Below, piece by piece: positions 35,992-46,526 of a stretch of DNA of 64,000 nucleotides (the first letter of the stretch is position 1; each line of letters opens with the position of its first letter). Under the pieces are notes generated by a model. The model was given only the letters and a program-made list of their open reading frames with translations. It was not told the origin of the DNA and did not search any database. Source of the DNA: Halomonas sp. SpR8 (lineage in GTDB: Bacteria; Pseudomonadota; Gammaproteobacteria; Pseudomonadales; Halomonadaceae); the NCBI RefSeq assembly GCF_031010195.1, contig NZ_JAUAMC010000001.1, forward strand, positions 62,001 through 126,000, given 5' to 3'. The position numbers and the translations under genes are program-made.

Positions 35992-36702
35992 ATGTCCAAT
36001 CTTCAGGTATCCATATACCGTTACAATCCGGAAACCGACTCCGCGCCTTATATGCAGGAGTTTCAGGTTGATACCAAAGGCCGCGACGTAATGGTGTTGG
36101 ATGTTCTTCATATGATGAAAGAACAAGACAGCGGTTTGGTGTTTCGTCGCAGCTGCCGCGAAGGCGTGTGCGGTTCCGACGGCATGAACATGAATGGCAA
36201 AAACGGCTTGGCGTGCATTACGCCGCTGTCAGACGTTGTCAAAAATAACAAGCTCGTGCTGCGCCCGCTGCCGGGCTTACCGGTTATCCGCGACATGGTC
36301 GTCGACATGGGGCTGTTCTATAAGCAGTACGAGCGTATTCAGCCGTACCTGCAGAACGATACGCCTGCGCCGGCTATCGAGCGTCTTCAGTCGCCGGAAG
36401 AGCGCGATAAGCTAGATGGCTTGTATGAGTGTATTCTATGCGCCTGCTGTTCAACGTCTTGCCCCTCTTTCTGGTGGAATCCAGAGAAGTTCGTGGGCCC
36501 GGCAGGTCTGCTGCAATCTTACCGCTTCCTGGCCGATTCGCGTGATACCGCTACCCGTGAGCGGTTGAGCGATCTGGAAGATCCGTTCTCGGTTTTCCGC
36601 TGCCGCGGCATCATGAACTGCGTAGCAGTTTGTCCAAAAGGGCTCAACCCCACCCGGGCAATCGGTAAAATTCGCGAAATGCTGCTGTCTGATGCTACCT
36701 AA
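35992..36702 (+). CDS. sdhB: succinate dehydrogenase iron-sulfur subunit
   Basis: Electron-transfer subunit of 236 residues. Cysteines for the [2Fe-2S] cluster lie in SCREGVCGSDGMNMNGKNGL plus the next A-C. Those for the [4Fe-4S] and [3Fe-4S] clusters are in CILCACCSTSCPSFW and CRGIMNCVAVCPKGL. It links FAD in SdhA to the quinone site. It starts 24 bases after sdhA behind an AGAGGGAG ribosome site. It is the last sdh gene; a 400-base gap separates it from sucA. Confidence 0.97.
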   Translation: MSNLQVSIYRYNPETDSAPYMQEFQVDTKGRDVMVLDVLHMMKEQDSGLVFRRSCREGVCGSDGMNMNGKNGLACITPLSDVVKNNKLVLRPLPGLPVIRDMVVDMGLFYKQYERIQPYLQNDTPAPAIERLQSPEERDKLDGLYECILCACCSTSCPSFWWNPEKFVGPAGLLQSYRFLADSRDTATRERLSDLEDPFSVFRCRGIMNCVAVCPKGLNPTRAIGKIREMLLSDAT

Positions 36703-37104
36703 GTCTATGAGATGTTTGTAAAAAAGCGCATATCACTTAAGTTGGGTAATAATGCCACTTAAATCATGGCGCTTCGCTTGTTATCATAGTGCTTATCACG
36801 CGGTGCGGCGTCACGTCGCATCGCTGATCAGACAAGTTTGAAAGCCGGTGCCTGGGGTACCGGCTTTCGAGCATGAACTGAAGATGAAACACAGTATGAC
36901 TGCTAGAAACACAGCATGACCGCTAGATGTGACATGAAGTACTAGATGACGAATAGCTAATAGCTAATAGCTAAATGAACAGGGTTTCCGGCCTTTGGCC
37001 GGCGCCGCCGGCAAATGTCCCGCCCCGCCGGCAGGGCAATAGCGATGTCGCCGCACGTTTGCGACGATACCGATACCACCCCATCAGTGCAGGGTGACCG
37101 AGAG
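36703..37104. other. 402-base gap between sdhB and sucA with hairpins and short repeats
   Basis: No gene is supported. Hairpins occur at 36800-36824 (GCGGTGCGGCG / CGTCGCATCGC with wobble pairs) and 36840-36868 (GAAAGCCGGT / ACCGGCTTTC), neither with a T-run. An imperfect 20-bp tandem duplication of GAAACACAGTATGACTGCTA follows, then three AATAGCT heptamers at about 36952-36973. These may form a processing or attenuation region between the sdh and suc parts of the TCA cluster. A longer sucA frame starting at 37015 crosses part of it and is rejected. Confidence 0.5.
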
Positions 37105-39939
37105 ATGCAACAAGGCATAATGGAATTGATGTGGCGTTCCTCTCACGTTAGTGGCGGTAATGTTCACTACGTAGAAGCGCTTTACGAGCAGTACCTCGCC
37201 GATCCTGAGTCTGTCCCTGACGAGTGGCGCAGCTATTTTGACCAGTTGCCGCGCCCCGAGGGCAGCGCCTCCCACGATGTACCACTAAGCCCAATCCGTG
37301 ATCAGTTCTACCAGTTGGGGCGCGAAAGCCGCCCGGGCCGTGTAGTCGCCGCTGCCGACAGCGGTGAAAATAAAAAGCAGGTAAAAGTCCTGCAACTGAT
37401 TAACGCTTACCGCTTTCGTGGCCATCAAAAGGCCAATATCGACCCGCTAGGGCTGCGTAATCCCACCCCCGTCCCTGATCTCGACCTGTCGTTTCATCAG
37501 CTCTCAAAGGCTGATCTGGACACCGAGTTCCAAACCGGTTCTTTCTTTTTAGGCATCGACAAAGCGCCACTGCGTGACATCGTGGATGCGCTGGAGCGCA
37601 CCTACTGCCGCTCCATCGGCTGCGAGATCATGCACATTGTCGATACGGAAGAGAAGCGCTGGCTGCAGCGGCGTTTTGAGTCGGTACGCAGTGCGCCGGA
37701 ATTTAGCGCTGACGTGCGTAAGCACGTACTGGAGCGCTTGACGGCCGCCGAAGGTTTGGAGAATTACCTGGCATCCAAGTATCCAGGTACCAAGCGTTTT
37801 GGTCTTGAAGGCGGCGAATCGTTTGTGCCGATGATGGATGAGCTCATCCAGCGTGCTGGTGGTTATGGTACCAAGGAAGTGGTCATCGGTATGGCTCACC
37901 GTGGCCGACTCAACCTGTTGGTCAATATTCTGGGTAAAAACCCCGCTGACTTGATTGATGAGTTCGACGGCAAGAAGGTGATCGAGCGTGGCTCAGGCGA
38001 TGTGAAGTACCACCAGGGCTTTAGCTCGAATGTCATGTCGCCGGGCGGCGAAGTCCATTTGGCGATGTCGTTTAACCCATCTCACCTGGAAATCGTAGCC
38101 CCGGTGGTGGAAGGCTCGGTACGCGCTCGTCAGGACCGTCGTAATGACGAAGAGGGTAGCAAGGTGCTACCGATCAACGTCCATGGCGATGCGGCGTTTG
38201 CTGGCCAAGGCGTGGTGATGGAGACATTCCAGATGTCCCAGACCCGTGCTTATAAAACTGGTGGCACGGTCCACATTGTGATCAATAACCAAGTGGGCTT
38301 TACCACCTCGCATCCGCTCGATGCGCGATCCACCGAGTACTGCACAGATATTGCCAAGATGGTTCAGGCGCCAATTTTTCATGTTAATGGCGATGACCCG
38401 GACGCGGTGCTGCACGCGACTCAGGTCGCTCTCGACTATCGCCAGCAGTTCAAGAAAGACGTGGTGATTGATCTTGTTTGCTATCGTCGTCGTGGTCATA
38501 ACGAAGCTGACGAGCCGTCAGGCACGCAGCCGATGATGTACGCCAAGATCAAAGATCACCCCTCTGCGCGCTCGCTGTATGCTCAGCGCTTGGTTGAGCA
38601 AGGTGTGCTCTCTGAAGAGTCTGCCAAAGCGATGGTGGAGACCTACCGTAATGACCTAGTGGCAGGTAATCACGTTGCTAATGCGTTAGTGCAAGAGCCC
38701 AATGCTTCGCTGTTTGTCGACTGGGCGCCCTACTTGGGGCACGAGTGGTCGGGTGATGCCGATACGACCTTCGATATGAAGCGCCTGCAGCAGTTAGCCG
38801 CGCGTATGTGTGAAGTGCCGGATGGCGTCGACGTACAGCGCCAAGTGGCCAAGATTTATGATGACCGCCGCAAGATGCAGGCCGGTGGGATGGCGCTTAA
38901 CTGGGGCTTCGCTGAAACCCTGGCTTATGCCACGCTGCTAGAGCAAGGTCATCCGATTCGAATTACCGGGCAAGACGTGGGCCGCGGTACGTTCTCCCAC
39001 CGTCATGCGGTAGTGCATAACCAGAAAGACGGTTCCACCTATGTTCCGCTACAGAACATGGCCGATGGTCAGCCGCGTTTCACCATTCACGACTCTATCC
39101 TTTCGGAAGAAGCCGTGCTGGCGTTTGAGTATGGCTATTCGACGACTGCGCCGAATGATTTGGTGATCTGGGAAGCTCAGTTTGGTGACTTCTTCAACGG
39201 CGCCCAGGTGGTGGTGGATCAGTTCATCTCCTCGGGTGAAACGAAGTGGGGCCGCGTGTGTGGTTTAACTATGCTGTTGCCGCACGGCTATGAAGGACAG
39301 GGCCCTGAGCACTCCTCTGCACGCCTGGAGCGTTTCCTGCAAATGTGTGCCGAGCACAATATGCAGGTCTGCGTACCGACTACCCCCGCTCAGATTTATC
39401 ATCTGTTGCGTCGGCAGGTGATTCGTCCGCTGCGTAAGCCACTCGTCGTGATGACGCCTAAATCGCTGCTGCGTCATAAAGAGGCGATTTCGAGTCTTGA
39501 AGATCTAGCTCATGGCAAGTTCCATATGGTGCTCGCCGACCAGGCGGATCTAGCGCCGGAGAAGGTCAAACGCGTTGTGCTGTGTGCTGGCAAGGTCTAC
39601 TACGACTTAGCTGCTTGGCGCGCCGAAAATGAGCGTACTGATACAGCGATTGTACGTATTGAGCAGCTTTATCCCTTCCCGAAAGAAGAGCTTCTGGAAG
39701 CGCTGCAAGACTATACAAACGTAGAAGACATCGTGTGGTGTCAGGAAGAGCCATTGAACCAAGGCGCCTGGTACTCCAGTCAGCACAATATGCGTGCAGT
39801 GGCCGATATGCTGAAAGATGGCTTCGGACGCGATTTGAAATTTGCCGGACGTCCCGCCTCTGCTGCTCCGGCAGCTGGCTATATGTCCGTCCATACTGAA
39901 CAGCAGCGCCAGCTGGTGGAAGACGCTTTCAATTTATAA
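37105..39939 (+). CDS. sucA: 2-oxoglutarate dehydrogenase E1 component
   Basis: Thiamine-diphosphate-dependent E1 of 944 residues (E. coli 933) that decarboxylates 2-oxoglutarate and reductively acylates the lipoyl groups of SucB. The N-terminal SucB-binding helix is HYVEALYEQYLADPESVPDE. TPP-site sequences include GMAHRGRLNLLVNILGK and, later, INNQVGFTTS and GQDVGRGTFSHRHAV. ATG 37105 is chosen because it gives the family length, begins MQQGIMELMW as in relatives, and follows AGGGTGACCGAG; the frame is open 90 bases further upstream without homology. sucB starts 55 bases downstream. Confidence 0.95.
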   Translation: MQQGIMELMWRSSHVSGGNVHYVEALYEQYLADPESVPDEWRSYFDQLPRPEGSASHDVPLSPIRDQFYQLGRESRPGRVVAAADSGENKKQVKVLQLINAYRFRGHQKANIDPLGLRNPTPVPDLDLSFHQLSKADLDTEFQTGSFFLGIDKAPLRDIVDALERTYCRSIGCEIMHIVDTEEKRWLQRRFESVRSAPEFSADVRKHVLERLTAAEGLENYLASKYPGTKRFGLEGGESFVPMMDELIQRAGGYGTKEVVIGMAHRGRLNLLVNILGKNPADLIDEFDGKKVIERGSGDVKYHQGFSSNVMSPGGEVHLAMSFNPSHLEIVAPVVEGSVRARQDRRNDEEGSKVLPINVHGDAAFAGQGVVMETFQMSQTRAYKTGGTVHIVINNQVGFTTSHPLDARSTEYCTDIAKMVQAPIFHVNGDDPDAVLHATQVALDYRQQFKKDVVIDLVCYRRRGHNEADEPSGTQPMMYAKIKDHPSARSLYAQRLVEQGVLSEESAKAMVETYRNDLVAGNHVANALVQEPNASLFVDWAPYLGHEWSGDADTTFDMKRLQQLAARMCEVPDGVDVQRQVAKIYDDRRKMQAGGMALNWGFAETLAYATLLEQGHPIRITGQDVGRGTFSHRHAVVHNQKDGSTYVPLQNMADGQPRFTIHDSILSEEAVLAFEYGYSTTAPNDLVIWEAQFGDFFNGAQVVVDQFISSGETKWGRVCGLTMLLPHGYEGQGPEHSSARLERFLQMCAEHNMQVCVPTTPAQIYHLLRRQVIRPLRKPLVVMTPKSLLRHKEAISSLEDLAHGKFHMVLADQADLAPEKVKRVVLCAGKVYYDLAAWRAENERTDTAIVRIEQLYPFPKEELLEALQDYTNVEDIVWCQEEPLNQGAWYSSQHNMRAVADMLKDGFGRDLKFAGRPASAAPAAGYMSVHTEQQRQLVEDAFNL

Positions 39940-39994
39940 GCGACCACCGGGTTTAGAGAACATGCGGGTATAGAGAACACATAAGGGAAACGAC

Positions 39995-41593
39995 ATGGCT
40001 ACCGAGATCAAAGCGCCAACCTTTCCGGAATCCGTTGCCGAAGGCACAGTGGCGGCGTGGCATAAAAAGCCGGGTGACAGCGTTGAGCGTGACGAACTGA
40101 TTGTTGAGATTGAAACAGACAAAGTGGTGCTAGAAGTCGTCGCACCGGAAGCGGGTACCCTGACCGACGTGATGGCCGAAGAGGGCGATACCGTTGAGTC
40201 TGAGCAGGTGCTGGGCAAAATTGGTGAAGGCAGCGCGTCTGGTGACAGCGGTAAAAAAGAAGAGAAATCTTCTGGTGATGATAGCGCTGAAAAAACCGCC
40301 GAGAAATCTGACGACAAGCCGGCTGAAGAGAAGCAAGATAAGCCTGCCAGCGGCGGTGGCAAGCAGCACGACGTGAAAGCCCCCAGCTTCCCGGAGTCGA
40401 TTCAGGAAGGCACCGTGGCGACATGGCACAAAAAAGTCGGTGAAGCGGTCAAGCGCGATGAAGTGCTGGCTGATATCGAAACTGACAAAGTCGTGCTGGA
40501 AGTCGTGGCACCGGCGGATGGTGCCCTGGCTGAAATTAAAGCCGAAGAGGGCAGCCAGGTAGAGTCCGAAGCTATTCTAGCGACCTTCACCGAAGGTGCT
40601 GGTGGCGACAGCAGTGGTAGCGATAGCGGCGGTGATTCAGCGTCCGCTAAAGCAGACAGCAGCGATGACGATGGCGCCGACGAGAAAGTGGGGGACAAGA
40701 TCCTCGCCCCGGCTGCACGTAAAATGGTGGCTGAGCATGACCTGGACGTTGCCAAGATTGAGGGCACCGGCAAAGGTGGTCGCATCTTGAAAGAAGACGT
40801 TCAAAAAGCGGTTAAAGATGGCTCTGCCAAGAAAACCGCGAAAGCGGCTGCCGCACCGGCGAAATCAGCCGCTGCACCGGCTGCCGAAGGTGAGCGCGTC
40901 GAGAAGCGCGTGCCCATGAGCCGCCTGCGTCAAACCATCGCCAAGCGCTTGGTGCAGGCGCAGCAAACTGCGGCGATGCTGACTACGTACAACGAAGTGG
41001 ACATGACCGAGATCATGGCTCTGCGTGCGCAGTACAAAGAGACCTTCTTAAAAGCTCACGATATCAAGCTGGGCTTTATGGGCTTCTTCGTCAAAGCGGC
41101 TTCAGAAGCGCTCAAGCGTTATCCGGATGTGAACGCCTCTATCGACGGCACCGACATCGTCTATCACGGGTATCAGGATATCGGCGTTGCCGTTTCCACC
41201 GACCGCGGTTTGGTTGTACCGGTACTGCGTGATACCGACAGCATGAAAATTGCTGACGTCGAGCGCACGATTGTTGATTTTGGTAAGCGTGGTCGTGACG
41301 GTAAGCTGGGCATGGACGACATGATCGGTGGCACCTTTACCATCACCAATGGCGGCACCTTTGGTTCATTGATGTCGACCCCAATCATCAACCCGCCGCA
41401 AACCGCCATTCTGGGCATGCACAAAATCCAGGATCGTCCGATGGCAGTGAACGGCAAGGTCGAAATTCGCCCGATGATGTATCTGGCGCTCTCCTATGAC
41501 CACCGTATGATCGACGGCAAAGACGCCGTTCAATTCTTGGTCACCTTGAAAGAATTGCTGGAAGACCCGGCACGCCTGTTGCTGGATATCTAA
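39995..41593 (+). CDS. sucB: dihydrolipoyl succinyltransferase (E2) with two lipoyl domains
   Basis: E2 core of the 2-oxoglutarate dehydrogenase complex, 532 residues against 405 in E. coli. The extra length is a second lipoyl domain. The first spans about 1-78 with lipoyl Lys43 in [10 protein letters not shown], and the second about 126-203 with Lys165 in the identical motif. Acidic, Ser/Lys-rich linkers separate them. The peripheral subunit-binding domain is at about 235-273 ([20 protein letters not shown]). The acyltransferase domain ends with catalytic His503 and Asp507 in YDHRMIDG. Two lipoyl domains are usual in pyruvate E2 but uncommon in SucB. Position between sucA and lpdA secures the identity. 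Confidence 0.95.
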   Translation: MATEIKAPTFPESVAEGTVAAWHKKPGDSVERDELIVEIETDKVVLEVVAPEAGTLTDVMAEEGDTVESEQVLGKIGEGSASGDSGKKEEKSSGDDSAEKTAEKSDDKPAEEKQDKPASGGGKQHDVKAPSFPESIQEGTVATWHKKVGEAVKRDEVLADIETDKVVLEVVAPADGALAEIKAEEGSQVESEAILATFTEGAGGDSSGSDSGGDSASAKADSSDDDGADEKVGDKILAPAARKMVAEHDLDVAKIEGTGKGGRILKEDVQKAVKDGSAKKTAKAAAAPAKSAAAPAAEGERVEKRVPMSRLRQTIAKRLVQAQQTAAMLTTYNEVDMTEIMALRAQYKETFLKAHDIKLGFMGFFVKAASEALKRYPDVNASIDGTDIVYHGYQDIGVAVSTDRGLVVPVLRDTDSMKIADVERTIVDFGKRGRDGKLGMDDMIGGTFTITNGGTFGSLMSTPIINPPQTAILGMHKIQDRPMAVNGKVEIRPMMYLALSYDHRMIDGKDAVQFLVTLKELLEDPARLLLDI

Positions 41594-41612
41594 AAAAGCG
41601 TAAGCGTCACCG

Positions 41613-41660
41613 TTATTGAGATAGTTGTTGAGATAGTTGTTGAGATAGTTGTTGAGATAG
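41613..41660 (+). repeat. 12-bp tandem repeat, four copies
   Basis: Four consecutive units of TTGTTGAGATAG; the first has one change (TTATTGAGATAG). They lie 20 bases after the sucB stop, in the 174-base spacer before lpdA. Copy number may vary between strains. Confidence 0.85.
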
Positions 41661-41749
41661 CGATTAACGGCGCTAATGCTTAACCAGGATTTATCTGCAA
41701 TCGTACACAGCCTCTCACCCAGTTTTAGTTAGTAACGGGGGGAGGCTAG

Positions 41750-43207
<1,458 letters not shown>

Positions 43208-43226
43208 TTCAGTCAGCAACAACGAA

Positions 43227-43249
43227 GCGCCACCTTTTAAAGGTGGCGC
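43227..43249 (+). promoter_or_regulatory. hairpin after lpdA
   Basis: A perfect palindrome, GCGCCACCTTT-T-AAAGGTGGCGC, lies 20 bases after the lpdA stop. It lacks a T-run, so it may be a processing or stability element, or a partial terminator inside the suc operon. Confidence 0.55.
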
Positions 43250-43304
43250 AAACTTTCGGCTTTGTCTTAATCCACAAAGATCGAGAGAACGGGGGTGGCC
43301 AGCT

Positions 43305-43340
43305 CTTTTAAGACCGTTCTTGTAAGACGGTCCTTAAAAG
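43305..43340 (+). promoter_or_regulatory. second hairpin before sucC
   Basis: CTTTTAAGACCGT paired with ACGGTC-C-TTAAAAG, a long stem with one bulged C and a nine-base loop. It ends 46 bases before sucC. With the hairpin at 43227 it makes a two-stem leader that could set sucCD levels. Confidence 0.5.
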
Positions 43341-43386
43341 AAAACTGATCACCGTTCGAGTCACATGCAACCAATGGCATGAATCG

Positions 43387-44553
43387 ATGAATCTTCACGA
43401 GTATCAAGGTAAACAGCTGTTTGCCGACTATGGTCTACCAGTGTCAAAAGGCTTTGCAGTCGACACGCCCGAAGAAGCCGAAGAGGCTTGTAAAAAAATC
43501 GGCGGTGACATGTGGGTGGTTAAAGCCCAGGTGCACGCTGGTGGTCGTGGTAAAGCGGGTGGCGTTAAGCTGATTAAAGACCCGGCTGAAGCCAAAGCCT
43601 TTGCTGAGCAGTGGCTGGGCAAGAACCTGGTGACTTTCCAGACTGATGAGAAAGGTCAACCGGTTGCCAAGATTCTGGTAGAAACCTGCACCGACATCGC
43701 AGACGAGCTATATCTCGGCGCGGTGGTTGATCGCACTAGCCGTCGCGTGGTCTTTATGGCCTCCACCGAAGGCGGTGTAGAGATTGAGAAAGTTGCCGAA
43801 GAAACACCTGAAAAAATTCTCAAAGCTGAAATCGATCCGCTGGTTGGCGCACAGCCTTACCAAGCGCGTGAACTGGCATTTGCTCTGGGCCTGAAAGGCG
43901 ACCAGATCAAGCAGTTCACCAAGATCTTCCTAGGTTTGTCTCAGCTGTTTCACGACAAAGATCTGGCGCTGTTAGAAATTAACCCGCTGGTTGTAACCGA
44001 TGAAGGCAATCTGCACTGCCTCGACGCCAAATTGGGTCTAGACAGCAACGCGTTGTACCGTCACCCCGACCTGCAAGCCATGCGCGACCCGTCTCAAGAA
44101 GACCAGCGCGAAGCTGATGCGGCGAAGTGGGAACTTAACTATGTCGCGCTTGATGGCAACATCGGCTGCATGGTTAACGGCGCAGGTTTGGCCATGGGTA
44201 CCATGGACATCGTCAACCTGAGCGGCGGCAAGCCCGCTAACTTCTTGGATGTTGGCGGCGGCGCCACCAAGGAGCGCGTGGCAGAAGCGTTCAAAATCAT
44301 CCTCTCTGACGACAATGTTAAAGCCGTACTGGTTAACATCTTCGGCGGCATCGTACGTTGCGACATGATTGCTGAAGGCATTATCGGTGCCGTTGAGCAA
44401 GTGGGTGTCAACGTACCCGTTGTCGTACGTCTGGAAGGTAACAACGCCGAGCTAGGCACTGAAAAATTAGCGTCTAGCGGTTTGAACATCATCGCGGCTA
44501 CCAGTCTGACCGACGCGGCTCAGCAGGTCGTTAAAGCGGCGGAGGGCAAGTAA
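43387..44553 (+). CDS. sucC: succinyl-CoA synthetase beta subunit
   Basis: ADP-forming beta subunit of 388 residues, identical in length to E. coli SucC. It begins [20 protein letters not shown]. The ATP-grasp domain includes [20 protein letters not shown] and LEINPLVVT. The C-terminal CoA-ligase domain includes [10 protein letters not shown]. With SucD it makes succinate, CoA and a nucleoside triphosphate from succinyl-CoA. No good ribosome site precedes ATG 43387, but the N-terminus leaves no doubt about the start. sucD begins in its stop codon. Confidence 0.97.
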   Translation: MNLHEYQGKQLFADYGLPVSKGFAVDTPEEAEEACKKIGGDMWVVKAQVHAGGRGKAGGVKLIKDPAEAKAFAEQWLGKNLVTFQTDEKGQPVAKILVETCTDIADELYLGAVVDRTSRRVVFMASTEGGVEIEKVAEETPEKILKAEIDPLVGAQPYQARELAFALGLKGDQIKQFTKIFLGLSQLFHDKDLALLEINPLVVTDEGNLHCLDAKLGLDSNALYRHPDLQAMRDPSQEDQREADAAKWELNYVALDGNIGCMVNGAGLAMGTMDIVNLSGGKPANFLDVGGGATKERVAEAFKIILSDDNVKAVLVNIFGGIVRCDMIAEGIIGAVEQVGVNVPVVVRLEGNNAELGTEKLASSGLNIIAATSLTDAAQQVVKAAEGK

Positions 44554-45425
44554 TGAGCATCCTGATCGATAAGAACACCAAGGTCATCTGCCAGGGCTTT
44601 ACCGGTGGCCAGGGCACGTTCCACTCCGAGCAGGCGATTGCCTACGGTACGCAAATGGTCGGCGGTGTTACGCCGGGTAAAGGCGGCCAAGAGCACCTCG
44701 GTCTGCCCGTTTTCAACACCGTGAAAGAAGCGGTCGAGAAAACCGGCGCGGAAGCCAGCGTTATCTACGTACCGGCACCGTTCTGTAAAGACTCAATCCT
44801 TGAAGCAGCTAATGCTGGTATCAAGCTGATTGTGTGCATCACTGAAGGCATCGCCACGCTAGATATGCTCGAAGCCAAAGTGAAGTGCGACGAGCTGGGT
44901 GTACGCCTGATTGGCCCGAACTGCCCAGGTGTTATCACCCCGGGTGAATGCAAAATCGGCATCATGCCGGGTCACATTCACCAGCCGGGCCGCGTCGGTA
45001 TCGTATCTCGTTCGGGTACCTTGACCTACGAAGCCGTTAAGCAGACCACTGATCACGGCTTTGGTCAGTCTACCTGTGTCGGCATCGGCGGTGATCCGAT
45101 TCCGGGCTCTAACTTCATCGACATCCTTGAGATGTTCGAGAAAGACCCGAAAACCGAAGCCATCGTCATGATCGGTGAAATCGGTGGTACGGCGGAAGAA
45201 GAAGCCGCGGCTTACATCAAAGCCAACGTTTCCAAGCCCGTGGTTTCCTACATTGCCGGTGTGACTGCCCCTCCTGGCAAGCGTATGGGCCACGCTGGTG
45301 CCATCATCTCTGGCGGTAAAGGTACTGCTGACGAGAAGTTTGCGGCCCTTGAAGACGCCGGTGTTAAAACCGTGCGTTCTTTGGCTGAAATCGGCGATGC
45401 GCTGAAAGCAGTCACTGGCTGGTAA
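44553..45425 (+). CDS. sucD: succinyl-CoA synthetase alpha subunit
   Basis: Alpha subunit of 290 residues (E. coli 289). The CoA-binding Rossmann domain begins with [20 protein letters not shown]. The phosphorylated histidine lies in [14 protein letters not shown] near residue 247. It overlaps sucC by one base (TAATG), ensuring equal synthesis. A strong bidirectional terminator closes the operon. Confidence 0.97.
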   Translation: MSILIDKNTKVICQGFTGGQGTFHSEQAIAYGTQMVGGVTPGKGGQEHLGLPVFNTVKEAVEKTGAEASVIYVPAPFCKDSILEAANAGIKLIVCITEGIATLDMLEAKVKCDELGVRLIGPNCPGVITPGECKIGIMPGHIHQPGRVGIVSRSGTLTYEAVKQTTDHGFGQSTCVGIGGDPIPGSNFIDILEMFEKDPKTEAIVMIGEIGGTAEEEAAAYIKANVSKPVVSYIAGVTAPPGKRMGHAGAIISGGKGTADEKFAALEDAGVKTVRSLAEIGDALKAVTGW

Positions 45426-45449
45426 GTCACGGACGTTTAGCTGCACGCT

Positions 45450-45477
45450 ATAAGGGCGCCCCTCGGGGCGCCCTTAT
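45450..45477. terminator. bidirectional terminator after sucD
   Basis: Near-perfect stem ATAAGGGCGCCCC / GGGGCGCCCTTAT with flanking A/T tracts. It lies between the convergent sucD and flippase-like genes and can serve both. Confidence 0.88.
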
Positions 45478-45500
45478 TCATTCCTGCTCATTAAATGTTG

Positions 45501-46526
45501 CTATGGGGTCGGTGAACGGCGCAGCATTCGGTAGCTATATAAAATAAACAGAGGCGCGCCTGCCGCTAGATACAGATGATAGCTCACCAACCGCCACACC
45601 AGTACCGCTGCTGCGGCCTGCTCGCGTTCCATCAGCGGCAGCAAGAGAGTTCCCACACCCACCTCTGCAGCACCCGCGCCGCCGGGCAGAAAGCTAAACT
45701 GACTGGCCGCCATGGCCAGCATTTGAGTTAAAAACGTCCACATCCAATCAGCGTGCCCGCCCACTCCCAGTACCGCCAAATAGAGCAAGCTATAGCGCAT
45801 CAACCAGTGCGCCGTGGTCAGCAGTAGCATCGCGAATAGCGTGGAGCGTGGTAGCTCAAGCGTCACCTTTAACGCATGCCGACAGCGTAAAAGACGCCGT
45901 GCCAGCCAGCGTCGCCGATAGCGGCTTGGCCATGGCGTATTCATGCCGGGCGAGCGCAGTAGGGTGGGCAAATAGCGCATTACCACAATCACCAGTGTTG
46001 CCATAAAGGCTAAACCGACCAGCGCCCATTGCACCAACGATTGATGTGGCCATTGGGTGTCGCTGAGCAGCGAAAACAGCACCAGGCCGCTCAGCATCGC
46101 CAGGAAGAACAGTAGGTCACAGCCTTGGTCTATCAGAAACATCGCCGCGCCTTTGGCGGGCGGAAAACCGCGCTGGGCAAGCAGCATCAGTAGGGTGATT
46201 GGGCCACCGCTACCGCCTGGGGTGGCGCAAAGCGCGAACTTAGACGCTAGTTCAATGCCCAGTGCCCCGCCCTGGCCGAGCCTGCCTGCCCGACCACCCA
46301 GCATCAAACGTAGCCTCGCCGCATTCAGGTTCCAGCATACAAATGCCATCACCAGCATTAATGACAGCAACCCAGGCGGGAAGTGTTTGACGTGCTGCAG
46401 TGCCTCAGTGCCACCCAGCCAGGCGGTGAGTACCAGCGGTGCAATCAGCGCCAAGGCAATCATTACGCCGTGGATGGGTCGCCACTTGAGTAGCTGGCGA
46501 CGATTAGTGGTGTTGGTTGAGTGCAT
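45501..46526 (-). CDS. flippase-like integral membrane protein (YbhN / LPG-synthase TM family)
   Basis: Inner-membrane protein of about 341 residues with roughly eight helices, of the lysylphosphatidylglycerol-synthase transmembrane-region family (YbhN/AglD2-like). Family landmarks are WNLNAARLRLMLGGRAG, FALCATPGGSGGPITLL (with its G-x-G-G), AAMFLIDQGCDLLFF and QFSFLPGGAGAAEVGVGTLL. The start MHSTNTTNRRQ at 46526 is chosen by homology; a much longer upstream frame overlaps the glycosyltransferase gene and is not convincing. The 23-base overlap with that gene shows coupling. Likely role: moving a lipid-linked sugar made by the neighbouring glycosyltransferase; this is inference. Confidence 0.8.
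   Translation of the reverse strand: MHSTNTTNRRQLLKWRPIHGVMIALALIAPLVLTAWLGGTEALQHVKHFPPGLLSLMLVMAFVCWNLNAARLRLMLGGRAGRLGQGGALGIELASKFALCATPGGSGGPITLLMLLAQRGFPPAKGAAMFLIDQGCDLLFFLAMLSGLVLFSLLSDTQWPHQSLVQWALVGLAFMATLVIVVMRYLPTLLRSPGMNTPWPSRYRRRWLARRLLRCRHALKVTLELPRSTLFAMLLLTTAHWLMRYSLLYLAVLGVGGHADWMWTFLTQMLAMAASQFSFLPGGAGAAEVGVGTLLLPLMEREQAAAAVLVWRLVSYHLYLAAGAPLFILYSYRMLRRSPTP

Noticed and set aside
37015..37104. N-terminal extension of sucA
   Set aside because: Proline/arginine-rich and not conserved; starting at 37105 gives the standard 944 residues and N-terminal motif.
41613..41660. Regular repeats that might suggest a CRISPR array
   Set aside because: Units are 12 bp and directly adjacent without spacers, and no cas genes are present; it is a simple tandem repeat.
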